DNA from: Bradyrhizobium sp. WSM471
Lineage (GTDB): Bacteria; Pseudomonadota; Alphaproteobacteria; Rhizobiales; Xanthobacteraceae
Assembly (NCBI RefSeq): GCF_000244915.1
Contig: NZ_CM001442.1
Span: forward strand, 5,952,001-6,016,000
Reading direction: 5' to 3'
Length of the DNA stretch: 64,000 bases
Below, piece by piece: positions 16,427 to 25,367 of the stretch; positions within the stretch are counted from its first letter, which is position 1, and every line of letters begins with the position of its first letter. The position numbers and the translations under genes are program-made. The notes under the pieces are model-generated. The model was not told the origin of the DNA. It saw only the letters and a list, made by a program, of their open reading frames with translations, and did no database searches.

Positions 16427-16795
16427 ATGGTGAATCCGATCACAAGATTGCTAGTCACTGCACTCCTGGCTACCGCTACCGCCGCCTGCGAGGCTGCGGG
16501 TCCGGACAATTTCATAGGCGACGCGCGTCGTGGCACCGACCTCGTCAAGCAGTACCAGTGCGGCGGCTGTCACGATATTCCCGGTATCGCCGGCGCCGAA
16601 GGCAATGTCGGCCCACCCTTGCATCGGATCGGCACGCGAACCTACATCGCCGGCTACATCCGCAATTCGCCGGACAACATGGCCGACTGGATCGAGGATC
16701 CGCAGAGGGCGTTGCCGGGCAATGCCATGCCGCGAATGGGCATCCCGCAGAAGGACGCGCGGGATATCGCGGCATTTCTCTATACGCTGAAGTGA
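16427..16795 (+). CDS. Small class I cytochrome c, possible lipoprotein
   Basis: A 122-residue protein. A lipobox-like ATAAC near residue 20 suggests lipid anchoring. The heme site is C45-G-G-C48-H49, with a Met ligand in NAMPRMG near residue 103. The second cytochrome of the operon, 19 nt after the first and 5 nt before the quinoprotein gene. It could link periplasmic oxidation to the caa3 oxidase encoded upstream (inference). Confidence 0.88.
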   Translation: MVNPITRLLVTALLATATAACEAAGPDNFIGDARRGTDLVKQYQCGGCHDIPGIAGAEGNVGPPLHRIGTRTYIAGYIRNSPDNMADWIEDPQRALPGNAMPRMGIPQKDARDIAAFLYTLK

Positions 16796-16800
16796 CCATC

Positions 16801-19200
16801 ATGCCTCCGACGCATCGTTCAACGAATTGGTTCCGTGACGCGCCATTGCTGGCCATCACCATGGTGGTCGTCGCTATCATGGGATTGGCCCTCCTGGCTG
16901 GCGGTGCCTGGCTCGCGGCCCTCGGTGGCTCCGTCTACTATCTGGTCGCGGGCATCATGCTTCTACTCACGAGCTGGCTGCTCGCGCGCCGCCGTGCCGA
17001 GGCGCTCTGGACCTATGCCGCGCTGCTGGCCGGAACGATGGCCTGGGCGATCTGGGAGGCCGGCCTCGATTTCTGGTCGCTGGCGCCGCGCGGCGACGTG
17101 CTCGTGCCGCTTGGCTTGTGGCTGATGCTGCCCTTCATTGCCTCCCGCCTGGCGCCCCGCTTGCGCGCAGCGCGATGGGCGCTTGGCCTTGTGCTGGTCG
17201 CCGCAGCCATCGCCGTCGGCATTTCCCTGACGAGCGATCGCCGCGATCTTGCCGGCACGATACCTGAGGGCGAAACAAAGGGAGCCATTGCGTCTCCCGA
17301 ACCGGACCAGCCCGCTGCCGGCCAGAACTGGACGGCCTACGGCGGCAGCGGCTTCGGTACGCGCTTTTCGTCGCTGAGCCAGATCACCAAGGACAACGTC
17401 AAGGACCTCAAGCTCGCCTGGGAATTCCGCACCGGCGACCACAAGGGCCCTGATGACCCCGACGAGATCACCAACCAGGCAACGCCGCTCAAGGTGGGTG
17501 ATCTCCTCTACACCTGCTCGCCGCACCAGATCGTGTTCGCGCTCGAAGCTGCGACCGGAAAACTGCGCTGGAAGTTTGACCCGCAGGTCCAGCACAACAA
17601 GGCGTTCCAGCACATGACCTGCCGCGGCGTGGCCTATCACGCGACCAAGCCCGGCGCGGTGACTGCCGACGGCACGCCGGCGCCGAGCGATTGTGCGGGA
17701 CGCATTTTCGTACCGACCAACGACGGGCGGATGTTCGCGCTCGATGCGCAGAGCGGCGTGCCTTGCCAAGGTTTTGGCAACCAGGGGCAGATCGATCTCA
17801 AGCAAGGCAGCGAGATCCAGACACTCGGCTTCTACGAGGGTACCTCACCGCCCGTCGTCACGGACAAGGTGCTGATCGTCGGTGGAGCGGTCATTGACAA
17901 TTATTCCGACCGCGTGCCGTCGGGTGTAATTCGTGGCTTCGACATCTATTCAGGACGGTTGATCTGGGCCTTCGATGCCGGCAATTCCGATCCGAACGAG
18001 ATGCCCTCGGCCTCGCACCATTTTACGGCCGGCTCACCCAATTCGTGGAGCATTTCGGCGGTCGACGAGAAGCTCGGACTCGTCTACGTGCCGCTCGGCT
18101 CGAGTTCTCCGGATATCTGGGGCGGCGGCCGTTCGCCCGAAAAGGAGCGCTACGATTCGGCATTGATTGCGCTCGATGTCTCGACCGGAAAACTGCGTTG
18201 GTCGTTCCAGAACGTGCACCACGATCTCTGGGACATGGATATGCCGTCGCAGCCCAGTCTGGTCGATTTGCGCTCCAACGGCGGCGTGACGCCGGCGATC
18301 TACATCCCGGCAAAGACCGGCGACATCTTCGTGCTCGACCGCCGCGACGGGCGTCAGCTGGTGCCCGCACCGGAGAAGCCGGTGCCTCAGGGCGCCGCGA
18401 AGGGAGACCGGCTGTCGCCAACCCAACCTTTTTCGGAATTGAGCTTCCGCCCCTCGGGCAAACTGACGGACGCGCAGATGTGGGGCAGCACGATGTTCGA
18501 CCAGCTCGCCTGCCGGATCAAGTTCAAGCGCCTGCGCTATGAGGGGCCGTTCACGCCGCCGTCGGAACAAGGCACGCTGGTGTTTCCCGGAGACTTCGGC
18601 ATGTTCGAATGGGGCGGCATCGCCGTCGATCCGCAGCGCCAGATCGCGATCGCGAACCCTCAATCGATTCCCTTCGTCTCGCGCCTCGTGCCGCGCGGGA
18701 AAGACAATCCGGCCGCGCCGAACGCGGCGCATCCGCCGGGAACCGAGCTCGGCGTGCAACCGATGTATGGCGCCCCCTATGGAGTCGACCTCGGCATTTT
18801 CCTCTCACCGCTCGGCATCCCCTGCCTTGCCCCGCCTTGGGGCAACATCGCAGCGATCGATCTTAGGACGCACAAGGTGGTCTGGCAGCATCGCATCGGC
18901 ACGATCCGCGATCAGGCCCCGCTGCCGCTGCCATTCAAGCTCGGCGTTCCCATGCTCGGCGGCCCGATCGTCACCGCGGGCGGCGTCATCTTCATCACGG
19001 GAACGATGGATGACTACATCCGCGCGTTCGACGTTCGCGATGGCAAACAGCTTTGGCAGGACCGCCTTCCTGCCGGCGGCCAGTCGACGCCGATGACCTA
19101 TGAGGCCGGCGGCAAGCAATATGTCGTCACGGTCGACGGCGGCCACGGCTCGTTCGGAACTAAACTCGGCGATTACGTGCGGGCCTACGCGCTGCCGTGA
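16801..19200 (+). CDS. Membrane-bound PQQ dehydrogenase, glucose/quinate/shikimate family
   Basis: A 799-residue enzyme with five hydrophobic helices in the first 145 residues and a beta-propeller quinoprotein domain from about residue 170 (NWTAYGGSGFGTRFSSLSQI). The layout matches Gcd/QuiA enzymes, which oxidise sugars or quinate at the outer membrane face and reduce ubiquinone. Propeller W-motifs recur (e.g. AATGKLRWKF). The substrate cannot be told apart from sequence alone. Its 3' end overlaps the convergent SDR fusion gene by 41 nt. Confidence 0.9.
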   Translation: MPPTHRSTNWFRDAPLLAITMVVVAIMGLALLAGGAWLAALGGSVYYLVAGIMLLLTSWLLARRRAEALWTYAALLAGTMAWAIWEAGLDFWSLAPRGDVLVPLGLWLMLPFIASRLAPRLRAARWALGLVLVAAAIAVGISLTSDRRDLAGTIPEGETKGAIASPEPDQPAAGQNWTAYGGSGFGTRFSSLSQITKDNVKDLKLAWEFRTGDHKGPDDPDEITNQATPLKVGDLLYTCSPHQIVFALEAATGKLRWKFDPQVQHNKAFQHMTCRGVAYHATKPGAVTADGTPAPSDCAGRIFVPTNDGRMFALDAQSGVPCQGFGNQGQIDLKQGSEIQTLGFYEGTSPPVVTDKVLIVGGAVIDNYSDRVPSGVIRGFDIYSGRLIWAFDAGNSDPNEMPSASHHFTAGSPNSWSISAVDEKLGLVYVPLGSSSPDIWGGGRSPEKERYDSALIALDVSTGKLRWSFQNVHHDLWDMDMPSQPSLVDLRSNGGVTPAIYIPAKTGDIFVLDRRDGRQLVPAPEKPVPQGAAKGDRLSPTQPFSELSFRPSGKLTDAQMWGSTMFDQLACRIKFKRLRYEGPFTPPSEQGTLVFPGDFGMFEWGGIAVDPQRQIAIANPQSIPFVSRLVPRGKDNPAAPNAAHPPGTELGVQPMYGAPYGVDLGIFLSPLGIPCLAPPWGNIAAIDLRTHKVVWQHRIGTIRDQAPLPLPFKLGVPMLGGPIVTAGGVIFITGTMDDYIRAFDVRDGKQLWQDRLPAGGQSTPMTYEAGGKQYVVTVDGGHGSFGTKLGDYVRAYALP

Positions 19201-20986
19201 TCTGCCTCGGCACGGCTTGTTTGTATTTGCTGACGCCTTGTCCCGGTCTGCCGGCGCGACGCGCAACTGCTGAAGCCAGGAGAGCCACGCCCGCAGCCAG
19301 TCCCAGCGCCGCGAGCCCCTGACTGATGACCCCGGCAGGTGGGAGCTGCTTGCGTGACAGCCAACCGCCATCGATCGACGTGCCCTGCGGACCAGCTTCA
19401 ATCATGGTGCCCTCGCTGCTCTTCGCCGCGCGCGCGCGCGACAGCAGATAGCGGAAGGCAGCTCCCACGATGTTCTCGGTGATCTGCGGAGCCATCGCGT
19501 AGGCAATTTGGCCGGCACGGGCCGGCCAGCCCACGGCGACCTCGTCCCGCGGTGCGCGAACGAGGCTCACGAAAGTCTCGGCAACGTCCTGCGCCTGATA
19601 CAGCAGCGGACCTGGATCAAGCGTTCGGCCGGACATATTGGCGCCGTGGACGAAGCCCGGCGTGTCGACCATGGCCGGGAAGACGCCGCAGACATGGATG
19701 TTGCGGTAAGCACTGAGCTCCTGGCGCAGGCTCGCCGTGAACCCGCGCAGGCCGAACTTGCTCGCCGTATAAGCCGCAGCGAAAGGCGTCGGCGCCCAGC
19801 CGCCGAGCGAGATGTTGTTGATCAGGATGCCGCGGTTCTGGCGGAGGAAGATCGGAAGCACCGCGAAAGCGCCATGCATCGTGCCGAGGAGATTGACCTC
19901 GATCGTTCGGCGATGAAGCGCGATATCCGCGTCTTGATAGGCCCCGAAAACGCCAGTGCCGGCGTTATTGATCCAGACGTCGATGCCGCCGAAGGCGTCT
20001 TCGGCCTCTCGGGCCAGTCGCTGCACCGCCTCGGCATCGGTGACATCGGTCGGGATCGCCAATGCGCGGCCTCCGAGCGCCTCGCATTCTGCGGCGAGGC
20101 TCGTCAGGGCTTCAGCACGGCGTGCCGCCAGGACCACGCTTGCGCCCTTGCCGGCGAAGGCCAGCGCCGCAGCACGCCCGATTCCGCTCGAGGCTCCGGT
20201 GATGACGACGCGCGTGCCAGTCATTTGCCGCGGCTCAGATCCGGAGCCGCCCGCCGGAAGCAGCCAGTGCAGGGATCGCCGGAGACGCTCGGTTCCGTTC
20301 GCTTCGAACCAGTCGCCATGCGCGAAGATCACCCGCTCCGGAGACAGCCGTATGAGCCGCTCGGCTGCGGATCGCACCGAACGGCCGCCGAGGCGCAGCA
20401 GCAGCCGCAGATAGACCGGCGCCATTCCGTTTGGCTTGGAAATGCCGAGGAAGTTCGCCGCGGTCTCGTTTGGCGCGCTGAGATCATGAGGATCGAGATT
20501 TTGCACGAGATCCGTCAGGATCAGTGTCCGGCTGCGCTTGTCGAACAGCTCGATCTCGGAGAACATCGGAGCATTCACCGAGACGGCCTCGAGGTCGGCC
20601 CTCCATTCCTCAGGCGTTGTGTCTCCCAACTCGCGGTCGATGCGGATGCGTGCCGCCCGCACTTGCCTGCGTGCCGCAAGACCGCGCGCCGCGAATGTCG
20701 TCACCTGCGGCAGCTCGCTCTGCCACTCGGACAGGAACATCCAGTGCGCGATATTCGGCGCGAGCAAGTACCTTATCGTCCCAAGCCGCTCCAGCTCACC
20801 GCGGAGAGCCGGCGAATATCTCACCGGCGAATGCAGCACGAGATCACCGTTCGAGAGCCGAATGACGGTCATACGCACCGGGAGTTTCAGACCGGCGGCG
20901 CTGATCGGGGCGTCGTCCACGACCCGGATATCGTCCGTCGCTCGCGACAAACGGGCGGTCGACAAGGTGGCGTCGGAACTTTGCAT
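19160..20986 (-). CDS. DUF4336-SDR oxidoreductase fusion
   Basis: A 608-residue two-domain protein. Residues about 20-245 match the metallo-hydrolase-like DUF4336 pattern (APNIAHWMFLSEWQ, FAHGDWF). Residues about 255-500 are a classical short-chain dehydrogenase: TGASSGIG cofactor loop, NNAGTG, and the active-site YTASK. A hydrophobic helix (about 565-585) and basic tail close it, suggesting membrane attachment. Fusion of these domains is unusual; see findings. Start has GGAAGA upstream. The tail overlaps the convergent quinoprotein gene. Confidence 0.8.
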   Translation of the reverse strand: MQSSDATLSTARLSRATDDIRVVDDAPISAAGLKLPVRMTVIRLSNGDLVLHSPVRYSPALRGELERLGTIRYLLAPNIAHWMFLSEWQSELPQVTTFAARGLAARRQVRAARIRIDRELGDTTPEEWRADLEAVSVNAPMFSEIELFDKRSRTLILTDLVQNLDPHDLSAPNETAANFLGISKPNGMAPVYLRLLLRLGGRSVRSAAERLIRLSPERVIFAHGDWFEANGTERLRRSLHWLLPAGGSGSEPRQMTGTRVVITGASSGIGRAAALAFAGKGASVVLAARRAEALTSLAAECEALGGRALAIPTDVTDAEAVQRLAREAEDAFGGIDVWINNAGTGVFGAYQDADIALHRRTIEVNLLGTMHGAFAVLPIFLRQNRGILINNISLGGWAPTPFAAAYTASKFGLRGFTASLRQELSAYRNIHVCGVFPAMVDTPGFVHGANMSGRTLDPGPLLYQAQDVAETFVSLVRAPRDEVAVGWPARAGQIAYAMAPQITENIVGAAFRYLLSRARAAKSSEGTMIEAGPQGTSIDGGWLSRKQLPPAGVISQGLAALGLAAGVALLASAVARRAGRPGQGVSKYKQAVPRQITAARRPARNRRV

Positions 20987-21043
20987 GAGCGTCTTCCATC
21001 ACAAGGCGTTTGCTCAAGCCTCGGGAGCGACGCTCGTTCCTCG

Positions 21044-21454
21044 CTAGGACGCCCGAACCTGCTTGCGGGCATTGCGTCGGCGACGGCGCGCCGCGAGTCG
21101 TCCTCCGACCCTCTCCGCCGGAAAGTGCCGCGTGATCGCCGGTAGGAGTTCCGGCTCTGGGGGAGGTTGTTGGGCGGCAATCGGCGCTTGGTCCGGACGA
21201 GCTTCCATCAGATCGAGCACGGCGCGGCCCTTGTCCGTGATGCGCCACCCGCCATTCGTGCGGTCGATCAGCCCTTGCGAAAAGATGTCCAGGCCGGGCA
21301 CCCGCGCGCCCAGCCGCCGGGTACGCTCCGTCCAGTCGCGACCGCTGGTCGCCAGAATGGCCATATCCCGCTTGAGATCCTCCAAGGCGGCGAACCCATC
21401 CGGGTAGCTCACCAGGATCTTGAGGACCGTCACGTGGAAATTCACCCCCGCCCC
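21044..21454 (-). CDS. Small winged-helix-like protein
   Basis: About 136 residues, with the core VTVLKILVSYPDGFAALEDL followed by SGRDWTERTRRLG and GLIDRTNGGWRITDKGRAVL. This is a helix-rich, winged-helix-like pattern (turn, then GWxITxxG) seen at the N-terminus of Mrr-type and related DNA-binding proteins. A basic Arg-rich tail (RRRRRNARKQ) follows. The frame extends to 21535, but the neighbouring gene occupies that part, so a GTG near 21454 or 21436 is more likely the start. Function unknown. Confidence 0.55.
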   Translation of the reverse strand, partial: GAGVNFHVTVLKILVSYPDGFAALEDLKRDMAILATSGRDWTERTRRLGARVPGLDIFSQGLIDRTNGGWRITDKGRAVLDLMEARPDQAPIAAQQPPPEPELLPAITRHFPAERVGGRLAARRRRRNARKQVRAS

Positions 21455-21467
21455 CACATGACCATCG

Positions 21468-21662
21468 TCACATCGTCGGGATTTCTGAGAGAGCATTGCG
21501 GGCCGCTTGCTTGAGCCGATCCGCAGAGATGTCACCCCTGCTTGCAGTCTCCAGAAGCTTCGAGGCTACACGGGTCCTGGCGCCGATCTCACAGCGTGGA
21601 ACACCGTCACACACCTCGTCGAGAACGGTGCGCAACAACGCCTTGGTCGCGGTATCGATCAT
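21468..21662 (-). CDS. Small helical hypothetical protein
   Basis: A 64-residue product beginning MIDTATKALLRTVLDEVCDG and ending LKQAARNALSEIPTM. Helix-rich and soluble, with two cysteines near residues 18 and 24. It resembles small conserved Bradyrhizobium proteins, but no named family is recognised. It probably precedes the winged-helix-like gene in one transcript. Confidence 0.6.
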   Translation of the reverse strand: MIDTATKALLRTVLDEVCDGVPRCEIGARTRVASKLLETASRGDISADRLKQAARNALSEIPTM

Positions 21663-22049
21663 GGAAAGCCCCAGCGGAAAGGTTCACGGTAGGGCAATCG
21701 CTCCGGCCAGGGATTCAACATTGTTAATGAGCTGAAAATTTCGCTGCCTGGCTACTGCCGGCTTGGCGATGTTTCGGGGTTGCCGAGCGCGCGACCGTCC
21801 TGGTTACTGCCCGCATTGCGCGTGAGGTCGTGGGAACCTCCGTCGCTCGCCAATCGTAGTCGAAGCCGAGCGGCAAGTCGCAGGGACCCGCGACAATACA
21901 CGCACACTACAGGGGCGCCGCGAAAAGTTGGCGGCGGGCATTTGTAATGCCAGCGATCGGTCAGTATTGCTCCCTATTGCGTGGCGGAAGAGCATCAACG
22001 GGCAACAAACTCAAGTTGCATCTCCTGTCGTCACAATTACGGCCATCCC
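21663..22049. other. Intergenic stretch without a supported gene
   Basis: No credible coding frame, RNA gene or strong repeat seen; the open frames here have poor composition and no ribosome site. The DNA is visibly less GC-rich than its surroundings and serves as the upstream region of the autotransporter. Confidence 0.5.
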
Positions 22050-22063
22050 ATCACGATTGTGAT
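22050..22063. promoter_or_regulatory. Inverted repeat, possible operator for the autotransporter
   Basis: ATCACGATTGTGAT is a perfect 5-bp inverted repeat around a GATT centre, 53 bp before the chosen start at 22117. It could bind a dimeric regulator; which one cannot be told. Confidence 0.35.
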
Positions 22064-22116
22064 CCTTTGTACTCCATCATGACGGCTGCGTTTATCGTTG
22101 CGGATTGGAGGTTGCT

Positions 22117-24855
22117 TTGGACCCGGATCGACTTCTCTTCATCCGACCGCGCCGCGATACCTCGCCAGCACGCGCCGCGTGCAGACATCTCTCATCAGGA
22201 TTGTTCGCAACGATTGCGCTTATCACTGCAGCACCGGTTTCGACGCACGCTCAGACAAACTGGACCGGGGCATTCTCCAATGGCTGGTTTAACCCTCTAA
22301 ACTGGAGCGCCGGTGTTCCGAACACGGCGACCAGCGCAAACATTGACACGGTGATCCCAAATTCGACGGAGGTCAGGGGACCGGGAGCAACAGCACTAAA
22401 CCTTGCAGTCGGTCAAAACGGGACAGGAATGCTCGTCATCCGAAACGGCGGAACATTGACCGACATAGGCGGCTTTATTGGTAATTTGCCGGGTTCGCAG
22501 GGTACCGTGATCGTTTCCGACGCCGGCTCCACATGGACGAACATTGGCAACCTCGTGGTCGGCGGTTTGGGCGCGGGCGCGCTCACCGTCGAAAGCGGCG
22601 GTACCGTGAACAGTTTCGGCGGCGTCTCCGTCGGATTGTCTACCAACTCGTCGGGGACAGTGACGGTTACCGGCGCGGGCTCCAGTTTGAACATCACTGC
22701 AGGCGGCGGGTTCAATATCGGCAGTTTTGGCACGGGCACGCTCACGATCACGAACGGTGGAACGGTCATCAATAACACTGCGTTCACTGCCAACATTGGT
22801 AGCAATGCAGGCTCGCTCGGTACGGTAAGGGTGGCGGGCGCGGGCTCTATCTGGAGCAACAGTTCGGGCGTGAACGTCGGCAACTCGGGCACCGGCACGC
22901 TTACGCTTGCGGAAGGCGGCGTCGTTACGGCGCCTAGTGTTGTGATCGCGGCAAATGTAGGTGCGACTGGAACGCTCAACATCGGCGCGGGCGCGAGCGC
23001 CCCGGCGGCTGCGCCCGGCACGCTCAACACCCCGAGCGTGGCATTTGGCGCCGGCGCCGGCGCAATCAACTTCAATCATACGTCCGCCGACTATGTGTTT
23101 GCACCGACGATCAGCGGTACCGGCACCGTCAATGTGCTTGCCGGTACCACCAGGCTCACCGCTGCCAACAGCTATTTCGGCGCGACGAACGTCAACGCGG
23201 GCACGTTGGGAGCCGGCGCGGTGAATACGTTCAGTCCAAATTCGGCAGTAGCGGTGGCCCCAGCTGGAACGCTCGATCTCAACGGCTTCAACCAGACCGT
23301 ACTCAGCCTCACGAACCGCGGTCTGGTGAGCATGGGTACGAGCACTGCCCCCGGCACGGTCCTGACGACGAACGGCTACATCGGGATTGGCGGAACGATC
23401 GCGATGAACACATTTCTTGGCGCCGACGGTTCGCCGTCGGACAGGCTCGTCATCAATGGCGGGAATGCGACCGGGAATTCCTTTTTGCGCATCACCAATG
23501 TCGGCGGCCCCGGCGCCGAGACGGTGGCAAACGGCATTACAGTGGTGCAGGCAATTAACGGCGGCACGACGGCTCAAGGTGCTTTCGCGCTTGCCGGCGA
23601 GGTGCGCGGTGGCGCCTTTGACTATTTTCTTTTCCGTGGTGGCCTCGACCCCAGCAACAGTCCCAACGACTGGTTCCTACGATCGACCTTCACCGTGGGG
23701 CCGCCGATCGAGCCGCCGACCTTGCCGATCCTGCCGCCCGAGCCGCCGGTGACAGGGCCGCTGCCGCCGGGCGTCTATCCAATTATTGGGCCGGAGATCG
23801 CGACCTATGGCGTGGTCCAGCCGATCGCCCGGCAATTGGGGATGACGACGCTTGGCACCTTGCATGAACGAACCGGCGATACTTCGCCGACCGCAAACAC
23901 GGACACGCCGTGCCCAACCGATGGTAACACATGGGACAGGATGCCGCGCAGGACACCGGTGAAGGCGTCGACAGATTGCCTGAATGCCGTCTGGGGAACT
24001 TCGGTCTGGGGCCGGTTCCTGGGCCAGCAGATCGACAACCACTACAAGGCGTTCGCTGATCCGCGCACCTCCGGACAGGTGCTGGGTTTTCAGAGCGGAA
24101 TGGATCTCTGGCGAGGCGAATGGATACCGGGCCATCGCGATGCCGGAGGCATTTATGTCGGATATGCCAACGCCAATGTCGATGTGAGCGGCCTGGTCAC
24201 GAACGAAGCAGCGACCGGCTACGTGCTCCGTCACACCGGCGGTCTCAATCTCAATGCATGGTCGGGCGGCGCTTACTGGACGCATTACGGCCCGAATGAC
24301 TGGTACCTCGACGCGGTGGCGCAGGCGACGCGCTATGAAGGCGCGGCCTCGACGCAATTCGCCAGCCTTTCAACCACCGGTTTCGGCTTCCTCTCATCGC
24401 TGGAGACGGGCTATCCCATTCGGCTGCCGATGTTCGGGCCGGGCTTCGTGCTGGAGCCGCAGGCGCAGATCGTCTGGCAACATGTGTCGTTCGACGACGC
24501 CCATGATGGCCTAGGTGCGGTCGCACTGGGTACTACGTCGGGCACCAGCGGGCGGATTGGCCTGCGCGGCCGATGGACCGTCGTCAGCGACAGCGGCCAG
24601 GTGTGGCAGCCTTATGTTCGCGCCAATCTGTGGCGCGATTGGGCGGCGCAGGCGACGACGACATTTTCCGGTGTCGATCTGGTGCCCTTGCTTGAGCAGA
24701 CCACGCGCCTGCAACTGGGAGGCGGGGTGAGTGTGAGGATGAACGCCAACGTCAGCTTCTACGCCAATGCCGACTACCAGTTCGCTGTCAGCGATACCGA
24801 CGGAGGCAGGCGCGACGGCGTCCGCGGAGCGGCCGGTATGCGATATGCGTGGTGA
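22117..24855 (+). CDS. Autotransporter with beta-barrel domain, TTG start
   Basis: A 912-residue type Va autotransporter. The TTG at 22117 is chosen because GGAGG lies 5 nt upstream; the frame opens at an earlier TTG (22105). An extended signal region (about 10-46, ending STHAQ) is followed by a Gly/Thr/Asn-rich beta-helix passenger with repeats of the type GTGTLTITNGGTV (about 55-430). A Pro-rich linker (PPIEPPTLPILPPEPP) and a C-terminal barrel (about 640-912) ending in aromatic W follow. The passenger carries no visible protease triad, so adhesion is more likely than proteolysis. Confidence 0.88.
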   Translation: MDPDRLLFIRPRRDTSPARAACRHLSSGLFATIALITAAPVSTHAQTNWTGAFSNGWFNPLNWSAGVPNTATSANIDTVIPNSTEVRGPGATALNLAVGQNGTGMLVIRNGGTLTDIGGFIGNLPGSQGTVIVSDAGSTWTNIGNLVVGGLGAGALTVESGGTVNSFGGVSVGLSTNSSGTVTVTGAGSSLNITAGGGFNIGSFGTGTLTITNGGTVINNTAFTANIGSNAGSLGTVRVAGAGSIWSNSSGVNVGNSGTGTLTLAEGGVVTAPSVVIAANVGATGTLNIGAGASAPAAAPGTLNTPSVAFGAGAGAINFNHTSADYVFAPTISGTGTVNVLAGTTRLTAANSYFGATNVNAGTLGAGAVNTFSPNSAVAVAPAGTLDLNGFNQTVLSLTNRGLVSMGTSTAPGTVLTTNGYIGIGGTIAMNTFLGADGSPSDRLVINGGNATGNSFLRITNVGGPGAETVANGITVVQAINGGTTAQGAFALAGEVRGGAFDYFLFRGGLDPSNSPNDWFLRSTFTVGPPIEPPTLPILPPEPPVTGPLPPGVYPIIGPEIATYGVVQPIARQLGMTTLGTLHERTGDTSPTANTDTPCPTDGNTWDRMPRRTPVKASTDCLNAVWGTSVWGRFLGQQIDNHYKAFADPRTSGQVLGFQSGMDLWRGEWIPGHRDAGGIYVGYANANVDVSGLVTNEAATGYVLRHTGGLNLNAWSGGAYWTHYGPNDWYLDAVAQATRYEGAASTQFASLSTTGFGFLSSLETGYPIRLPMFGPGFVLEPQAQIVWQHVSFDDAHDGLGAVALGTTSGTSGRIGLRGRWTVVSDSGQVWQPYVRANLWRDWAAQATTTFSGVDLVPLLEQTTRLQLGGGVSVRMNANVSFYANADYQFAVSDTDGGRRDGVRGAAGMRYAW

Positions 24856-25367
24856 ACTCGAGGTCATACGGAGAAAAGAGTAGCTAAGAGCAATAAAGTG
24901 ATCTTGCAAATCCCATTCCCGCCTCCGTCCCGTTCACCCTTCTCCGGCCACCACTTCGACGGCGGAAATCTTCTGGCTAAAGATAACGGATGGGACCGCA
25001 TGCTGAATTGGTGCCAGTTGTCTGAAGCGGTTGGGCGGCTTGCCTGTTTGTCGCGGCCCGGCGATCTGCCCTCCCTCGCCTTTACAGAAAGTCGCCAACA
25101 TCGCCGGTTGGCGCAAATGCCGCATCCGCCAAGGCTTGACCGTAGCAACGACGGCCAGGACCACACGTCTATATTTTGGCATCCGGTGAAACACGCCGAA
25201 ACTAACAAAATACTTGAAGCACGGATTTTTCGACTACCCTGATGCAGGCTGTTTCAGCGGGCTTCACCAAATTGAGGGCCCGGCCCTAAGCCTTCCAGCT
25301 GTCCGCACGACAAGCTGAAAGACTCAAAGCCGAGCCCTTTGGTCCAAGCCTCAGGAGCCGAAACCAC
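24856..25367. other. Intergenic stretch before the integrase remnant
   Basis: About 510 bp with no convincing gene. A minus-strand frame (24934-25194) reads through KPPNRFRQLAPIQHAVPSVI but lacks a ribosome site and has an odd composition; it may be a remnant of mobile DNA. No tRNA or direct repeat marking an attachment site was found here. Confidence 0.4.

Noticed and set aside
21031..21040. Minus-strand GGAAC before the DUF4336-SDR gene
   Set aside because: The -10 after 16 nt is GCTT, too weak to call an EcfG promoter with confidence.
19508..21145. Long plus-strand frame (545 codons) opposite the SDR fusion
   Set aside because: Arg/Ala-rich shadow of a high-GC gene; no motif, and the opposite strand has clear SDR motifs.
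22642..22960. Gly/Thr-rich repeats as a possible CRISPR or tandem DNA repeat
   Set aside because: The repeats are degenerate at DNA level and in frame; they are protein repeats of the autotransporter passenger.
22396..23577. Minus-strand frames opposite the autotransporter passenger
   Set aside because: They arise from the Gly/Thr/Asn repeats on the other strand and have no start signal.
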